This document shows positions 52,992 through 62,141 of a stretch of 64,000 nt of DNA, piece by piece. Location: assembly GCA_017960905.1 (NCBI GenBank), contig JAGCYH010000036.1, forward strand, positions 1-64,000, read 5' to 3'. The stretch's first letter is position 1, and each line of letters opens with the position of its first letter. The notes under the pieces are model-generated. The model searched no databases and was not told the origin of the DNA. It saw only the letters and a list, made by a program, of their open reading frames with translations. The position numbers and the translations under genes were made by a program. The DNA is from Bacteroidales bacterium (GTDB taxonomy: Bacteria; Bacteroidota; Bacteroidia; Bacteroidales; Marinilabiliaceae).

Positions 52992-54008
52992 TTATTCATC
53001 ATCGTGATTGATAATGGCTTGCAAAAGATCTGGTGTAATATTCAGATTGCCGATTTTTTCTGAATGCTCTGCAAGTTCACGGAATGCAAGACCAATGTTC
53101 TCAACGCCAGAAGCACCTTTCCCGGAAAGTGCCATAAGAACATGCCAATCAAGATTTTTGTAAGGCGCAAGAGTCTTTTCAAGAGCATAACCTTTTGCAT
53201 CAGCTTCTTTTCTTGTATTTGCTGACTGTAAATCGATAAGCTCCTTTTTCTTCTGCTCAATTTCAATATCTGAAGAAACTTTCATATCTCTGAGTTTATG
53301 CTCAGCTTCTGCTTTTTCCATTCTAAGTTCAGATGTTTTCTTATCAATTTCCTTCTGTTTTTCCTGAACAGCAATTTCTGTATTTAATTCACTCTCCTTA
53401 ATCTGTCTTTCTTGTTCAACAGCAAAATTTCTTCTTAGATAAACAGCACGATCTGCTTCTTTCTGCAAAGCTTCGCGAGTCTCTGTTTCAAGAGCTTGAG
53501 CCATATCGGGCGAAGGTGTTACTCCAAGAACTTCGACTGCAAGAATCTGAACGCCAAGCAAATTTACAACATTAGATTCTTTAAGATTTTCAAAAATAAT
53601 TGAAGACATTTCTTTTGCACTGCGAAGGCCTTCTTTCAAAGTTTTCCCATGAATGAATGAAGAAACTGAAGTCTGAGCTTCGTTATTAAGACGCTGCTCC
53701 ATAACTTCAAACTTTTCAAAACGAATCCTTTTTGCCTTATCAAGAGTAAAATCCAACGCTTCTGAAAGAACTTTTGGCTCGGCAATATTATAAGTTATCT
53801 GGCCCTGAACAGTGATTTCCTGAAAGTCTTCTGATGTATCATGAAAAATAAAAGGTACGTCACGAGTTCCCAATGGGATTGCTGTTAATGAAGAAGAAGG
53901 TGCATAATAGAAAAAAGACAATCCTTTTCCTTCGCGCTTGATTTGACCATTCTTGTAATGAATCACATAGGTCATAGAATCAAATGAAATGAATTTAATT
54001 CCGAACAT
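52992..54008 (-). CDS. SPFH/band-7 domain protein
   Basis: 338 residues. SPFH domain at about 15-200 (FISFDSMTYVIHYKNGQIKR, QEITVQGQITYNIAEP, FEKFEVMEQRLNNEAQTS, VEVLGVTPSPDMAQALE), then a long charged coiled coil (about 195-280, rich in E and K) and a short tail. No clear N-terminal membrane helix, so it may reach the membrane through the SPFH domain or a partner. Such proteins form large membrane-associated cages or scaffolds. A strong Shine-Dalgarno site (54017-54021) and AT-rich codons set it apart from neighbours. It forms an operon with the NAD-kinase-like gene. Confidence 0.88.
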   Translation of the reverse strand: MFGIKFISFDSMTYVIHYKNGQIKREGKGLSFFYYAPSSSLTAIPLGTRDVPFIFHDTSEDFQEITVQGQITYNIAEPKVLSEALDFTLDKAKRIRFEKFEVMEQRLNNEAQTSVSSFIHGKTLKEGLRSAKEMSSIIFENLKESNVVNLLGVQILAVEVLGVTPSPDMAQALETETREALQKEADRAVYLRRNFAVEQERQIKESELNTEIAVQEKQKEIDKKTSELRMEKAEAEHKLRDMKVSSDIEIEQKKKELIDLQSANTRKEADAKGYALEKTLAPYKNLDWHVLMALSGKGASGVENIGLAFRELAEHSEKIGNLNITPDLLQAIINHDDE

Positions 54009-54016
54009 TTTATTAA

Positions 54017-54021
54017 CTCCT
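54017..54021 (-). promoter_or_regulatory. Strong Shine-Dalgarno site of the SPFH gene
   Basis: AGGAG on the minus strand, 8 bases before the ATG. Most genes here lack such a site, as is usual in Bacteroidota, so it marks this start and suggests origin outside the phylum. Confidence 0.7.
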
Positions 54022-54243
54022 ATATTTATAATATTTAAATTTATTCAATTGTTACAATCATTGTATGTAGAATATAGCTAATAGTATTTTCAATGCGCTA
54101 CAACGCTATCCTTAGTGTCTGGTTCTTGTTAAGAATTTTAAAATTCGGTCGCAAGATAGCTCTTTTTTGCAAAAAAACAAAAAAAAGTTCTTCAGCAAAT
54201 TAAAAATTCGCCGAATTTCAACAATCAACTATCGCACAGATAC

Positions 54244-55683
54244 TTAGCGTATCAGTTCGTTTCGATCGGTGTCGAGTTTGAGGAAGATGAACAGCATTAT
54301 AGAGAAGCCCCAAAGCGAAGAGCCACCATAACTGAAGAATGGCAGTGGTATGCCTATCACAGGCATCAAACCTATTGTCATACTGATATTTACCATAAAG
54401 TGGAAGAAGAAAATGCACGCCACGCAATAGCCATAGATACGGCTGAAGACGGAGTGCTGCTTCTCGGCCAGGATTATAAGGCGTATGAAGAATGTGAGAT
54501 AGAGGGCTATAAGTGTTATAGAACCCATGAAACCCCATTCTTCACCTACGGTGCAGAATATGAAGTCGGTGGTCTGCTTCGGTACGAAGTTGAGCTTGGT
54601 CTGTGTGCCTTCGAGGAAGCCTTTGCCCGAGAAACCGCCCGAACCAATGGCTATCATACTTTGATTCACATTGTAGCCGGCACCGCTCGGGTCGTCCTCA
54701 ACACCGAAAAGTATGTTGATACGCGTGCGTTGGTGGGGCTCCAATATGTTTTCGAAAGCAAAACCTGTTGCGTACGACACGGTAAGCGCTATCCACATGT
54801 ACATCAGTATGGTATAGGTGGTGCGTATGCGGCGCACTATGCTTCGTATGATGGTATACACCGACAGGGCCATGGCACCAATGGCAACCGGTATTTCGGG
54901 TTCAACCTCGCCATGGCGCATCACATACAGGCCGAAATAGGCCGCAACTGTCGTCGCGATGCAGACGAATACAGCCGTAAGTCCTTCGCGCTTAGTGGCG
55001 TGGCGGTTGAGTACATACGAAACCGCCATAAGCCCCAAGAACGCTATCACGGCCATCACCCATTCGGTAGGCAGCAGGAACGACGCTATGGCCGTGGCAA
55101 TGCACATGGCGCCTATTATAAGCACGTGCCCCGTCATGCCTTCGCGGAACATTGGCAACAGAAACACAAAGTAAATGAGCGCACTACCTGTGTCGTTTTG
55201 CAAAAGCACTAATAATATAGGTATAAGCAGCACAACGGCCAAATGCGCGTAACTGCGGAAGTTGAATGTGAATCCGTAGCGGCTCATAACCCTCGACACC
55301 ACAAGCGCAGTGCCTATCTTCGTAAACTCGACAGGCTGGAACTGCACCGGGCCGAAAGCCAGCCACGACTTGGCGCCGTTGACCTCTTTGCCAGCAAAGA
55401 GGACAACGATAAGCAACAGCACCGACGCACCGAACACTATATAGCTTATCTCGACGAACATCTTGCTGTCGACCAGCATGATAACGCCTACGCACAGCGC
55501 GGTAATGCCTATCCAAACCAACTGTTTGAAGTATTCGGCATCGACCGAAAACGCGATACGCGTTTCGGGGTTGTAGTTGGCAGCGTAGAGGTTGAGCCAT
55601 CCGAATGCCACTAACGCAACATACAGAATGACAAGCAGCCAGTCGATGCCTTTATGATATGGATTCGTATTACTCAGTGCCAT
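54244..55683 (-). CDS. rodA: RodA peptidoglycan glycosyltransferase (SEDS family)
   Basis: 479 residues, longer than E. coli RodA (about 370) because of an insertion in the middle (about 235-330), which is common in Bacteroidota. It polymerises lipid II into glycan strands during side-wall growth with PBP2. About ten membrane helices; the SEDS motifs GYNVNQSMIAIGSGG and PKQTTDFIFCTVGEEWG are clear. Its start overlaps the mrdA stop by 14 bases. It is last in the elongasome operon. Confidence 0.96.
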   Translation of the reverse strand: MALSNTNPYHKGIDWLLVILYVALVAFGWLNLYAANYNPETRIAFSVDAEYFKQLVWIGITALCVGVIMLVDSKMFVEISYIVFGASVLLLIVVLFAGKEVNGAKSWLAFGPVQFQPVEFTKIGTALVVSRVMSRYGFTFNFRSYAHLAVVLLIPILLVLLQNDTGSALIYFVFLLPMFREGMTGHVLIIGAMCIATAIASFLLPTEWVMAVIAFLGLMAVSYVLNRHATKREGLTAVFVCIATTVAAYFGLYVMRHGEVEPEIPVAIGAMALSVYTIIRSIVRRIRTTYTILMYMWIALTVSYATGFAFENILEPHQRTRINILFGVEDDPSGAGYNVNQSMIAIGSGGFSGKGFLEGTQTKLNFVPKQTTDFIFCTVGEEWGFMGSITLIALYLTFFIRLIILAEKQHSVFSRIYGYCVACIFFFHFMVNISMTIGLMPVIGIPLPFFSYGGSSLWGFSIMLFIFLKLDTDRNELIR

Positions 55684-57520
55684 TTAATTTCGCTTGTATT
55701 ATTCTGTCCTCCACCCACTTACGTTGTGGATTAATTTCACCTTTGATGTATTTCTCAATCATCAGACTGCCAATGGGCACAGCCCATGTGGCACCGAAAC
55801 CGGCATTCTCGACATATACCGAGATGGCTATTTCGGGCGACTCCTTCGGGGCGAAAGCCATGAATATTGAGTGGTCCTTGCCATGCGGGTTCTGCGCCGT
55901 ACCTGTCTTGCCACAGACGCGTATGTCGGGTATCTGCGCACCGTGCGCAGTACCACCGTCGCCCGCCCACACAGCGGCTTCCATACCGTCTTTGATGACC
56001 GAGAAGTATGTAGAGTCGATACCGGTGTAACGTTTTGTCAGATACAGACTATCGATTTCTCCGTCTTCGATTTTATGCACTATATGCGGCGTGTAGAACC
56101 AACCTTGGTTGGCTATTGTAGCAGCTTGGTTGGCCAATTGTATAGGGGTGAGCAAAAGCTCACCCTGGCCTATCGACAACGATATGACACCAAGTGAGTT
56201 CCAGTTCTTGCCTTTGTACTTGTCGTAGTATTCGGCGTTGGGCACCAGACCGCGTTTTTCGTTGGCGATGTCGATGCCGAGGCGGTAGCCGAGGCCGAAT
56301 TTCACCAGATAGTCGCGCCAGATGTTCAGCGCCTTGTGCGATGAACCATATTTAGGCGAGTCGAGGAACGAGCGGAACTCGTAGCAATAGTAGCCGTTGC
56401 ACGAGTGCTGTATCGACTGCCGCAAGTCGAGCGGCGAGGCGTGAGAGTGGCAGCCAAGGTGGAAACGGCCTATGGTGTAGCCTGCGTGGCACGGGAAGCG
56501 CGACTCGGGCGTAACAATACCTTCCTGCAAGCCTATGAGGGCGTTGATGGTCTTGAACGTAGAACCAGGCGGATACTGCGCCTGTATGGCGCGGTTGAAG
56601 AGCGGCTTCTGAGGGTCGTTGGACAAGATGGGGAAGTTGACGCTTCGCAAACGCCCTACGAGCAGCGACGGGTCGTACGACGGCGCCGACACCATGGCCA
56701 GTATTTCGCCCGTTTGCGGGCGAATGGCCACTATACTGCCGGTTTTGCCCTGCATGAGTTTTTCGCCATATTGCTGTAAATCAATATCGAGCGACAGCGT
56801 AAGGTCCTTGCCCGAGATGGCGGCCTCGTCGAGCTCGCCATCGTGGAACTCGCCTTTGGTACGGCCGTGAACATCGACCATTATGTAGTTGATGCCTTTT
56901 TTGCCTCGCAGCGTCTTCTCAAAACTGCGCTCTATGCCGCTGATGCCTATATAGTCGCCTTGCGAATAGTAGCTGTCTTTATTGATGACAGTATCGCGAA
57001 TCATGTTCTCGCTAATTTCGCTCACGTAACCCAGCACCAGAGCGGCCGACGGGTATTCGTATTTGCGCAGCGTACGACGCTGCGCATAGAATCCCGGCAT
57101 CTTGAAGAGCTTCTCCTGAAGCATCGAGAAGCGCTCCTCCGAGAGCTGCTTTATGAATACGCTCGGCTTGTACGACGACGCTTTGCGATAGCGGATTTTC
57201 TCCCTCAAGTCGGCAAACAGACCGCGAAGCGTGGGCATGTCGATCTCTACAGTGCGACAGAAGTCGAGACTGTCGAACTCGTGCACTTCGCGCAGCACTA
57301 TCATAATATCGTATACGGCTTGGTTCGACACGAGCAGCTTGCCGTTGCGGTCGAATATCAGACCGCGCGAAGGGTATTGCACCACCTCGCGGCGCGAGTT
57401 GCTCTCGGCCGACAATTTGTATTCCTCGTCGATAATCTGAATGTAGAACAGCTTGGCCGCCATCGCCGTGGCGACAAGTATCATTATCAGTATTATTACA
57501 TATCGTCGGTTGTCGAACAT
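55670..57520 (-). CDS. mrdA: Penicillin-binding protein 2 (elongation transpeptidase)
   Basis: 616 residues. An N-terminal membrane anchor, a PBP dimer domain, then the transpeptidase domain with active-site STFK (PGSTFKTINALIG), the SxN motif (HSCNGYY) and the KTG motif (VCGKTGTAQN). It crosslinks peptidoglycan together with RodA. It follows mreD with 3 bases between and overlaps rodA. Confidence 0.97.
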   Translation of the reverse strand: MFDNRRYVIILIMILVATAMAAKLFYIQIIDEEYKLSAESNSRREVVQYPSRGLIFDRNGKLLVSNQAVYDIMIVLREVHEFDSLDFCRTVEIDMPTLRGLFADLREKIRYRKASSYKPSVFIKQLSEERFSMLQEKLFKMPGFYAQRRTLRKYEYPSAALVLGYVSEISENMIRDTVINKDSYYSQGDYIGISGIERSFEKTLRGKKGINYIMVDVHGRTKGEFHDGELDEAAISGKDLTLSLDIDLQQYGEKLMQGKTGSIVAIRPQTGEILAMVSAPSYDPSLLVGRLRSVNFPILSNDPQKPLFNRAIQAQYPPGSTFKTINALIGLQEGIVTPESRFPCHAGYTIGRFHLGCHSHASPLDLRQSIQHSCNGYYCYEFRSFLDSPKYGSSHKALNIWRDYLVKFGLGYRLGIDIANEKRGLVPNAEYYDKYKGKNWNSLGVISLSIGQGELLLTPIQLANQAATIANQGWFYTPHIVHKIEDGEIDSLYLTKRYTGIDSTYFSVIKDGMEAAVWAGDGGTAHGAQIPDIRVCGKTGTAQNPHGKDHSIFMAFAPKESPEIAISVYVENAGFGATWAVPIGSLMIEKYIKGEINPQRKWVEDRIIQAKLNGTE

Positions 57521-57523
57521 TCG

Positions 57524-58048
57524 TTACTCACTTTTAGTGCTTATTGGCATGAACAATTGCAATATGATGATGAAGAACAGCGTAGAGACGATGCTCAATA
57601 TTATCCTCAGCAGGGTCGGCCAGAAAAAGAGTGTGTCGAATTGCTCTATGAAAAACAGTGTCACATGGTGCGTGCACACCATAAGCACCGCGTATTTGGC
57701 GTACCACGACAAACCGTACTCGGCCATCGACGGCAGACCGTCTTCGCGGTATTCATTGCGGAACGCAATGAATTTCAGGAAGTAAGGCCGCACGTAACCT
57801 ATCAGCGTGCATGCGCAAGCGTGCATACCAGGCGTGTTGCTGAAGAGGTCGATGAACAGACCTGTAAAGAACGACAGAACCAGCAACGTACCGCGACCGA
57901 TGCCGAACGGCAGCGTCATTATAAAAACTATGTAGAGGTACGGATTGACAAAACCCGACACCTGTATATTGTTGAATATGAATATCTGAGCGAGTGTTAC
58001 CACCACAAACAGAATCGCAAGTCTCAATATGTTCGACGTGTTACTCAT
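57524..58048 (-). CDS. mreD: Rod-shape protein MreD
   Basis: 174 residues with five to six membrane helices. The sequence is poorly conserved, as is normal for MreD; its identity rests on the order mreB-mreC-mreD-mrdA-rodA and the hydrophobic profile (IFIMTLPFGIGRGTLLVLSF). It overlaps the end of mreC by 8 bases. It scaffolds the elongasome in the inner membrane. Confidence 0.92.
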   Translation of the reverse strand: MSNTSNILRLAILFVVVTLAQIFIFNNIQVSGFVNPYLYIVFIMTLPFGIGRGTLLVLSFFTGLFIDLFSNTPGMHACACTLIGYVRPYFLKFIAFRNEYREDGLPSMAEYGLSWYAKYAVLMVCTHHVTLFFIEQFDTLFFWPTLLRIILSIVSTLFFIIILQLFMPISTKSE

Positions 58049-58895
58049 CGGCGTTGGTGTTGAGGGTTTCTAATTCTTGTTGTTCGGCAAGCTCGGTATT
58101 CTCTATAACTTCAATGTTGTAGATTGAGCTGAAATCGACCGCAAGGTCGATGTCGAGGCGGTAGAAACCGCCGTTCTTGTCATAATCGATGTTTTTCACC
58201 GTGCCCACGGGAAGCCCTTCGGGGAAATAGCTCGACGAGCCGCTCGTTACTATGCTGTCGCCTACGGCGACTTTGGCATGTTCGGGCACATCGACCATGA
58301 GAGCTGTGCGGGGCGATACGCCGTCCCACTCAAGCTGTCCCCTGAAATTGTTCGACAACAGCTTGACCGACAGGCGGAAACTCGTGTTGATTATGGGCAA
58401 TATCGTTGCGTAGTGATCCGACACGGCCGACACTATGCCGACAACACCGTGCGCGTTGCGCGCGGTCATGTCGGCGGCTATACCGTCGGATGCGCCTGCG
58501 TTGATTGTCAGATAGTTGCGGCTCTTGTTTGTCGAACTGTTTATCACCTGCGCCGAGCGATAGATGTATTTCGGTTTGTCGGCTGCCTTGAGAGCGTTGT
58601 AGGTCGAATCGTTCAACTTCCTGAGCATCTTGTCGTTCTGCGCAATTATCGACCGCAGCTCGGCATTCTCTTTTGCCAGGATATCGTTCTCGTGGCGCAG
58701 ACCAAAGTACTGGCTTATAGAGTTTTGCACACTAAAGACAGCACCGCACACCGAGTTCGACGAACTCAGGAACGCCGATTTCTGATAGTCGTTGTACTTC
58801 ACTATCAATGCTATGCATATTCCTTCGAGCAGAAGGAACAGCAGCATTGTAGCGTGGTTTATCAAGAAATAAATAAAATTGCGCATATCTGACAA
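58041..58895 (-). CDS. mreC: Rod-shape protein MreC
   Basis: 284 residues. One N-terminal membrane helix, a coiled coil (about 60-105, NDILAKENAELRSIIAQNDK) and a C-terminal double beta-barrel domain (INAGASDGIAADM, VTSGSSSYFPEGLPVGTV). It links cytoplasmic MreB to the periplasmic enzymes PBP2/RodA. It lies 79 bases after mreB. Confidence 0.96.
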   Translation of the reverse strand: MSDMRNFIYFLINHATMLLFLLLEGICIALIVKYNDYQKSAFLSSSNSVCGAVFSVQNSISQYFGLRHENDILAKENAELRSIIAQNDKMLRKLNDSTYNALKAADKPKYIYRSAQVINSSTNKSRNYLTINAGASDGIAADMTARNAHGVVGIVSAVSDHYATILPIINTSFRLSVKLLSNNFRGQLEWDGVSPRTALMVDVPEHAKVAVGDSIVTSGSSSYFPEGLPVGTVKNIDYDKNGGFYRLDIDLAVDFSSIYNIEVIENTELAEQQELETLNTNADE

Positions 58896-58974
58896 AAACG
58901 TACAGGGAATATCAATGGAATAGCACTATTCCGCCGATACGCCCTGCAGTGATACGTTTTGAAAAATGTCTTAC

Positions 58975-59997
58975 TTATCTAATCAGATACGGAAGACCTC
59001 TGTGACGGTTTTTCAGAGCGATTCCGGTACCGATAGCCACCGAGTGAAGCGGGTTTTCGGCTATGTGGAACGGAATGTTTATCTTGTCGGTCAGACGTTT
59101 GTCGAGGCCGCGCAATAATGCGCCGCCACCGGTCAGATAGATACCGTTGTTCACTATGTCGGCGTAAAGCTCTGGCGGTGTCTGCTCGAGAGCCGACAAG
59201 ACGGCCGTCTCGATTTTCGACACCGATTTTTCCAAACTGTGCGAAATCTCCTGATACGACACCGGCACTTCGATAGGCAGCGCCGTCATCTGGTTCGGGC
59301 CTTGTACTATGAAGTCGTCGGGCGGGCACTCCAATTCGGGCAATGCCGAGCCCACGCGTATCTTAATCTCTTCGGCTGTGCGCTCGCCCACTTTGATGTT
59401 ATGCTGGCGGCGCATGTATTCCATAATGTCGTCGGTGAGTTCGTCGCCGGCGATGCGGATACTCTTGTTGGTTACGATACCGCCGAGCGAAATGACGGCG
59501 ATTTCGGTGGTACCACCACCGATATCGACGATCATGTTGCCCTGAGGCGCTTCAACATCGATACCGATACCGATGGCAGCCGCCATCGGTTCGTAAATCA
59601 TATACACCTCGCGGCCACCGGCGTGCTCTGCAGAGTCGCGCACGGCACGCAGCTCAACCTCAGTCGAGCCCGAAGGCACGCATATAACCATCGTCAGCGA
59701 AGGGCTGAACAGTTTTGGCTGCGGAAGCATCTTTATCATACCGCGTATCATCTTCTCGGCGGCGTTGAAGTCTGCTATCACACCTTCGTGCAGCGGGCGT
59801 ATCGTGTATATGTTGTCGTGAGTTTTGCCGTGCATCTGACGTGCTTTCTGTCCAATAGCAATTGTGCGGTCGCTGTGACGGTCGAGCGCTACAATTGACG
59901 GCTCATCGACAACGATTTTATCGTTGTGGATTATGATTGTATTCGCAGTGCCAAGGTCCATGGCCAACTCCTGCGACAAGAATGAAAACAATCCCAT
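58975..59997 (-). CDS. mreB: Actin-like rod-shape protein MreB
   Basis: 340 residues, standard. Actin-fold nucleotide-binding motifs: MDLGTANTIIIHN near the N-terminus (phosphate 1), IVDIGGGTTEIAVISLGG (phosphate 2) and GIYLTGGGALLRGLD (adenosine). It forms filaments under the membrane that guide side-wall synthesis, with MreC, MreD, PBP2 and RodA encoded downstream. purH lies 28 bases upstream and may share the transcript. Confidence 0.98.
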   Translation of the reverse strand: MGLFSFLSQELAMDLGTANTIIIHNDKIVVDEPSIVALDRHSDRTIAIGQKARQMHGKTHDNIYTIRPLHEGVIADFNAAEKMIRGMIKMLPQPKLFSPSLTMVICVPSGSTEVELRAVRDSAEHAGGREVYMIYEPMAAAIGIGIDVEAPQGNMIVDIGGGTTEIAVISLGGIVTNKSIRIAGDELTDDIMEYMRRQHNIKVGERTAEEIKIRVGSALPELECPPDDFIVQGPNQMTALPIEVPVSYQEISHSLEKSVSKIETAVLSALEQTPPELYADIVNNGIYLTGGGALLRGLDKRLTDKINIPFHIAENPLHSVAIGTGIALKNRHRGLPYLIR

Positions 59998-60025
59998 ATT
60001 TTTTCTTTTTTATTAATTTCCTTTT

Positions 60026-61549
60026 TTAGTGTTTGAAGTGGCGTGTGCCGCTGAACACGAGTGCCAACTTGTTTTTTACGCAATAGTCAATCGTTTCGTT
60101 GTCGCGTATTGAGCCGCCAGGTTCAATGACTGCCACGATGCCGGCCTTGTGCGCCGTCTCTACGCAGTCGCCGAAGGGGAAGAAAGCGTCGCTGGCCATC
60201 ACCGCGCCATTGAGGTCGAGGTTGAAGGCGTGAGCCTTCTCTATCGCATGGCGAAGCGAGTTCACACGCGAAGTCTGACCCATGCCGCTGCCAAGCAGCT
60301 GCTTGTTCTTTGCCAATACTATGGCGTTCGACTTTGTATGTTTGACTATTTTGTTTGCGAAAATCAAATCTTCGATCTCGGACGCTGTAGCTTCGCGACC
60401 GCCCTTGTTTTCGAGTACGCTTGCGTCCTCCACCTTCAAGTCGCGGTCTTGCACAAGCACGCCGTTGAGGCATGTGCGGCAAGTCTTCTCGCTCATCTTG
60501 GTCGATTTCTGTATCAGTATGATACGGTTCTTCTTCTGTTTGAGCACCTCCATCGCGTCAGCTGTGTACGACGGTGCTATGACCACTTCGAAGAATATCT
60601 TGTTCATCTCTTCGGCAGTGGCTTTGTCAATCTCTTTGTTGGTTATCACAATGCCGCCGAATGCCGATTCGGGGTCGCCGGCGAGTGCGTCTTTCCATGC
60701 ATCGACAACGGTTGCGCGGCTTGCAAGTCCGCAGGCGTTGTTGTGCTTGAGTATGGCTACCGTCGTCTCGCTGAAATCGTTGATGAGGCCTACGGCCGCA
60801 TCAATGTCGAGCAGGTTGTTGTACGAAATCTCTTTGCCGTGCACTTGTTCGAACATCTCATCGAAGTCGCCATAGAAGACGCCTTGCTGGTGAGGGTTCT
60901 CACCATAGCGGAGCGACATTTTCGCATCGCAAGCGATGCGAAGCGCACTGTGCGAGTCGCGGTCGAAGTATGAGAATATCGCGCTGTCGTAATGGCTCGA
61001 CACCATGAAAGCCGCCTTGGCGAATTCCAAACGGTCGTCTTCGTCGCTGTAGCCTTTCTTCTCGGCCAAGAGTTGCGAGAGTTGTGCGTACTGCGCTTTC
61101 GACGGAACGATGATAACGTCTTTGTAGTTCTTTGCGGCGCCGCGTATGAGCGAGATGCCGCCTATGTCTATTTTCTCAATTATTGCCTGATGGTCAGCTC
61201 CCGACGCTACGGTAGCCTCGAACGGATAAAGATCGACAATGACGAGGTCAATCTCGTTGATGTTGTACTGCTTCATCTGCTCGCGGTCCTGCTCCACATC
61301 GCGCCGAGCCAAGATGCCGCCGAACACTGCCGGGTGAAGTGTCTTGACGCGCCCGCCCAAGATCGACGGATAGCCCGTGATGCTTTCAACGGCCGTAACC
61401 GGTATGCCCAGACTCTCAATGAAGGTCTGAGTGCCGCCTGTCGAGTATAGTTTTACATCTAACGAATTGAGTGTCTTGATGATATCGTCTAACCCATCTT
61501 TATGGAAGACTGATATTAATGCCGATTTTATTTTTTTCGAGTTGCTCAT
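60026..61549 (-). CDS. purH: Bifunctional AICAR transformylase / IMP cyclohydrolase
   Basis: 507 residues. It performs the last two steps of IMP synthesis. The N-terminal cyclohydrolase domain has ALISVFHKDGLDDII, STGGTQTFIESLGIPV and GRVKTLHPAVFGGILARR. The C-terminal transformylase part has SLRYGENPHQQGVFY, LKHNNACGLA and GSIRDNETIDYC. It heads the elongasome region from a TACTTTTG promoter. The neighbourhood with mreB is usual in Bacteroidales. Confidence 0.97.
   Translation of the reverse strand: MSNSKKIKSALISVFHKDGLDDIIKTLNSLDVKLYSTGGTQTFIESLGIPVTAVESITGYPSILGGRVKTLHPAVFGGILARRDVEQDREQMKQYNINEIDLVIVDLYPFEATVASGADHQAIIEKIDIGGISLIRGAAKNYKDVIIVPSKAQYAQLSQLLAEKKGYSDEDDRLEFAKAAFMVSSHYDSAIFSYFDRDSHSALRIACDAKMSLRYGENPHQQGVFYGDFDEMFEQVHGKEISYNNLLDIDAAVGLINDFSETTVAILKHNNACGLASRATVVDAWKDALAGDPESAFGGIVITNKEIDKATAEEMNKIFFEVVIAPSYTADAMEVLKQKKNRIILIQKSTKMSEKTCRTCLNGVLVQDRDLKVEDASVLENKGGREATASEIEDLIFANKIVKHTKSNAIVLAKNKQLLGSGMGQTSRVNSLRHAIEKAHAFNLDLNGAVMASDAFFPFGDCVETAHKAGIVAVIEPGGSIRDNETIDYCVKNKLALVFSGTRHFKH
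60922..60943. repeat. Intragenic inverted repeat, 10 bp arms
   Basis: TTCGCATCGC, two bases, exact complement, inside purH (ALRIACDAKM). Confidence 0.85.
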
Positions 61550-61572
61550 TTTTATAGTTTTACAATGACGTG

Positions 61573-61580
61573 CAAAAGTA
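61573..61580 (-). promoter_or_regulatory. purH promoter -7 element
   Basis: TACTTTTG on the minus strand, 23 bases before the purH ATG. No -33 TTTG at the right distance. Confidence 0.55.
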
Positions 61581-61644
61581 TTAAAATCAATTATAAATTG
61601 CTACTATAATGAGCAGTTTTATTTGCCTAAAAATGAAATTTTTT

Positions 61645-62139
61645 CTAAAAAATTTCTTTTCCGTTCTCTTCTATCCGTTTTATCACTTTTTTTATGTCGC
61701 GGTATTTGAATCTTCCGAAGAGCGAGACAACCATTCCTTTGTTGTCGCGCATGATTATGTGCGCCTCTTTCAGAGCAAAGAGGCGGCGCTCTACGAATAT
61801 CGTAGTGTTCTGATCGTGAGTGTATTTCGATATGTCGAGCTGATAGAAACCGGCTTTCTTGAATATGCGGTTCGCTTCGTTGTAGAAAGCGTCGGGCGAC
61901 GCTTTCGTGTTTTTGTTTATCTTCAGCAGGCGTATGCCGTCGATAAGCTCTTTCATATCCTCTTTCACCACTGCGCTCGCAAAAAACGATACCAGTTGCA
62001 GCGACTCCTGCGTGAGCGAATACGACGACATCTTGTACATGCCGCGCAACTCGTTGATTGCGTTGGTGTATTTTCGGCTTTGGGCGTTAGCTGCAAGTGG
62101 TGTTATAAATACAATTATTATTATCAGTAACTTTCTCAT
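61645..62139 (-). CDS. DUF4252 family protein
   Basis: 164 residues. Signal peptide (cut near ANAQS). The mature part fits DUF4252 (PF14060): a helical start (INELRGMYKMSSYSL), KEDMKELIDGIRLLKI, and a C-terminal beta part with LIHMRD-like ALKEAHIIMRDNKGMVVSLFGRF. Family function unknown; the proteins are secreted and often lie near surface-receptor genes. Only 2 bases separate it from the plug-domain gene upstream. Confidence 0.82.
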   Translation of the reverse strand: MRKLLIIIIVFITPLAANAQSRKYTNAINELRGMYKMSSYSLTQESLQLVSFFASAVVKEDMKELIDGIRLLKINKNTKASPDAFYNEANRIFKKAGFYQLDISKYTHDQNTTIFVERRLFALKEAHIIMRDNKGMVVSLFGRFKYRDIKKVIKRIEENGKEIF

Positions 62140-62141
62140 TA

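Noticed and set aside
56843..58063. 406-residue plus-strand frame across mrdA, mreD and mreC
   Set aside because: It crosses three overlapping real genes on the other strand and has no domain.
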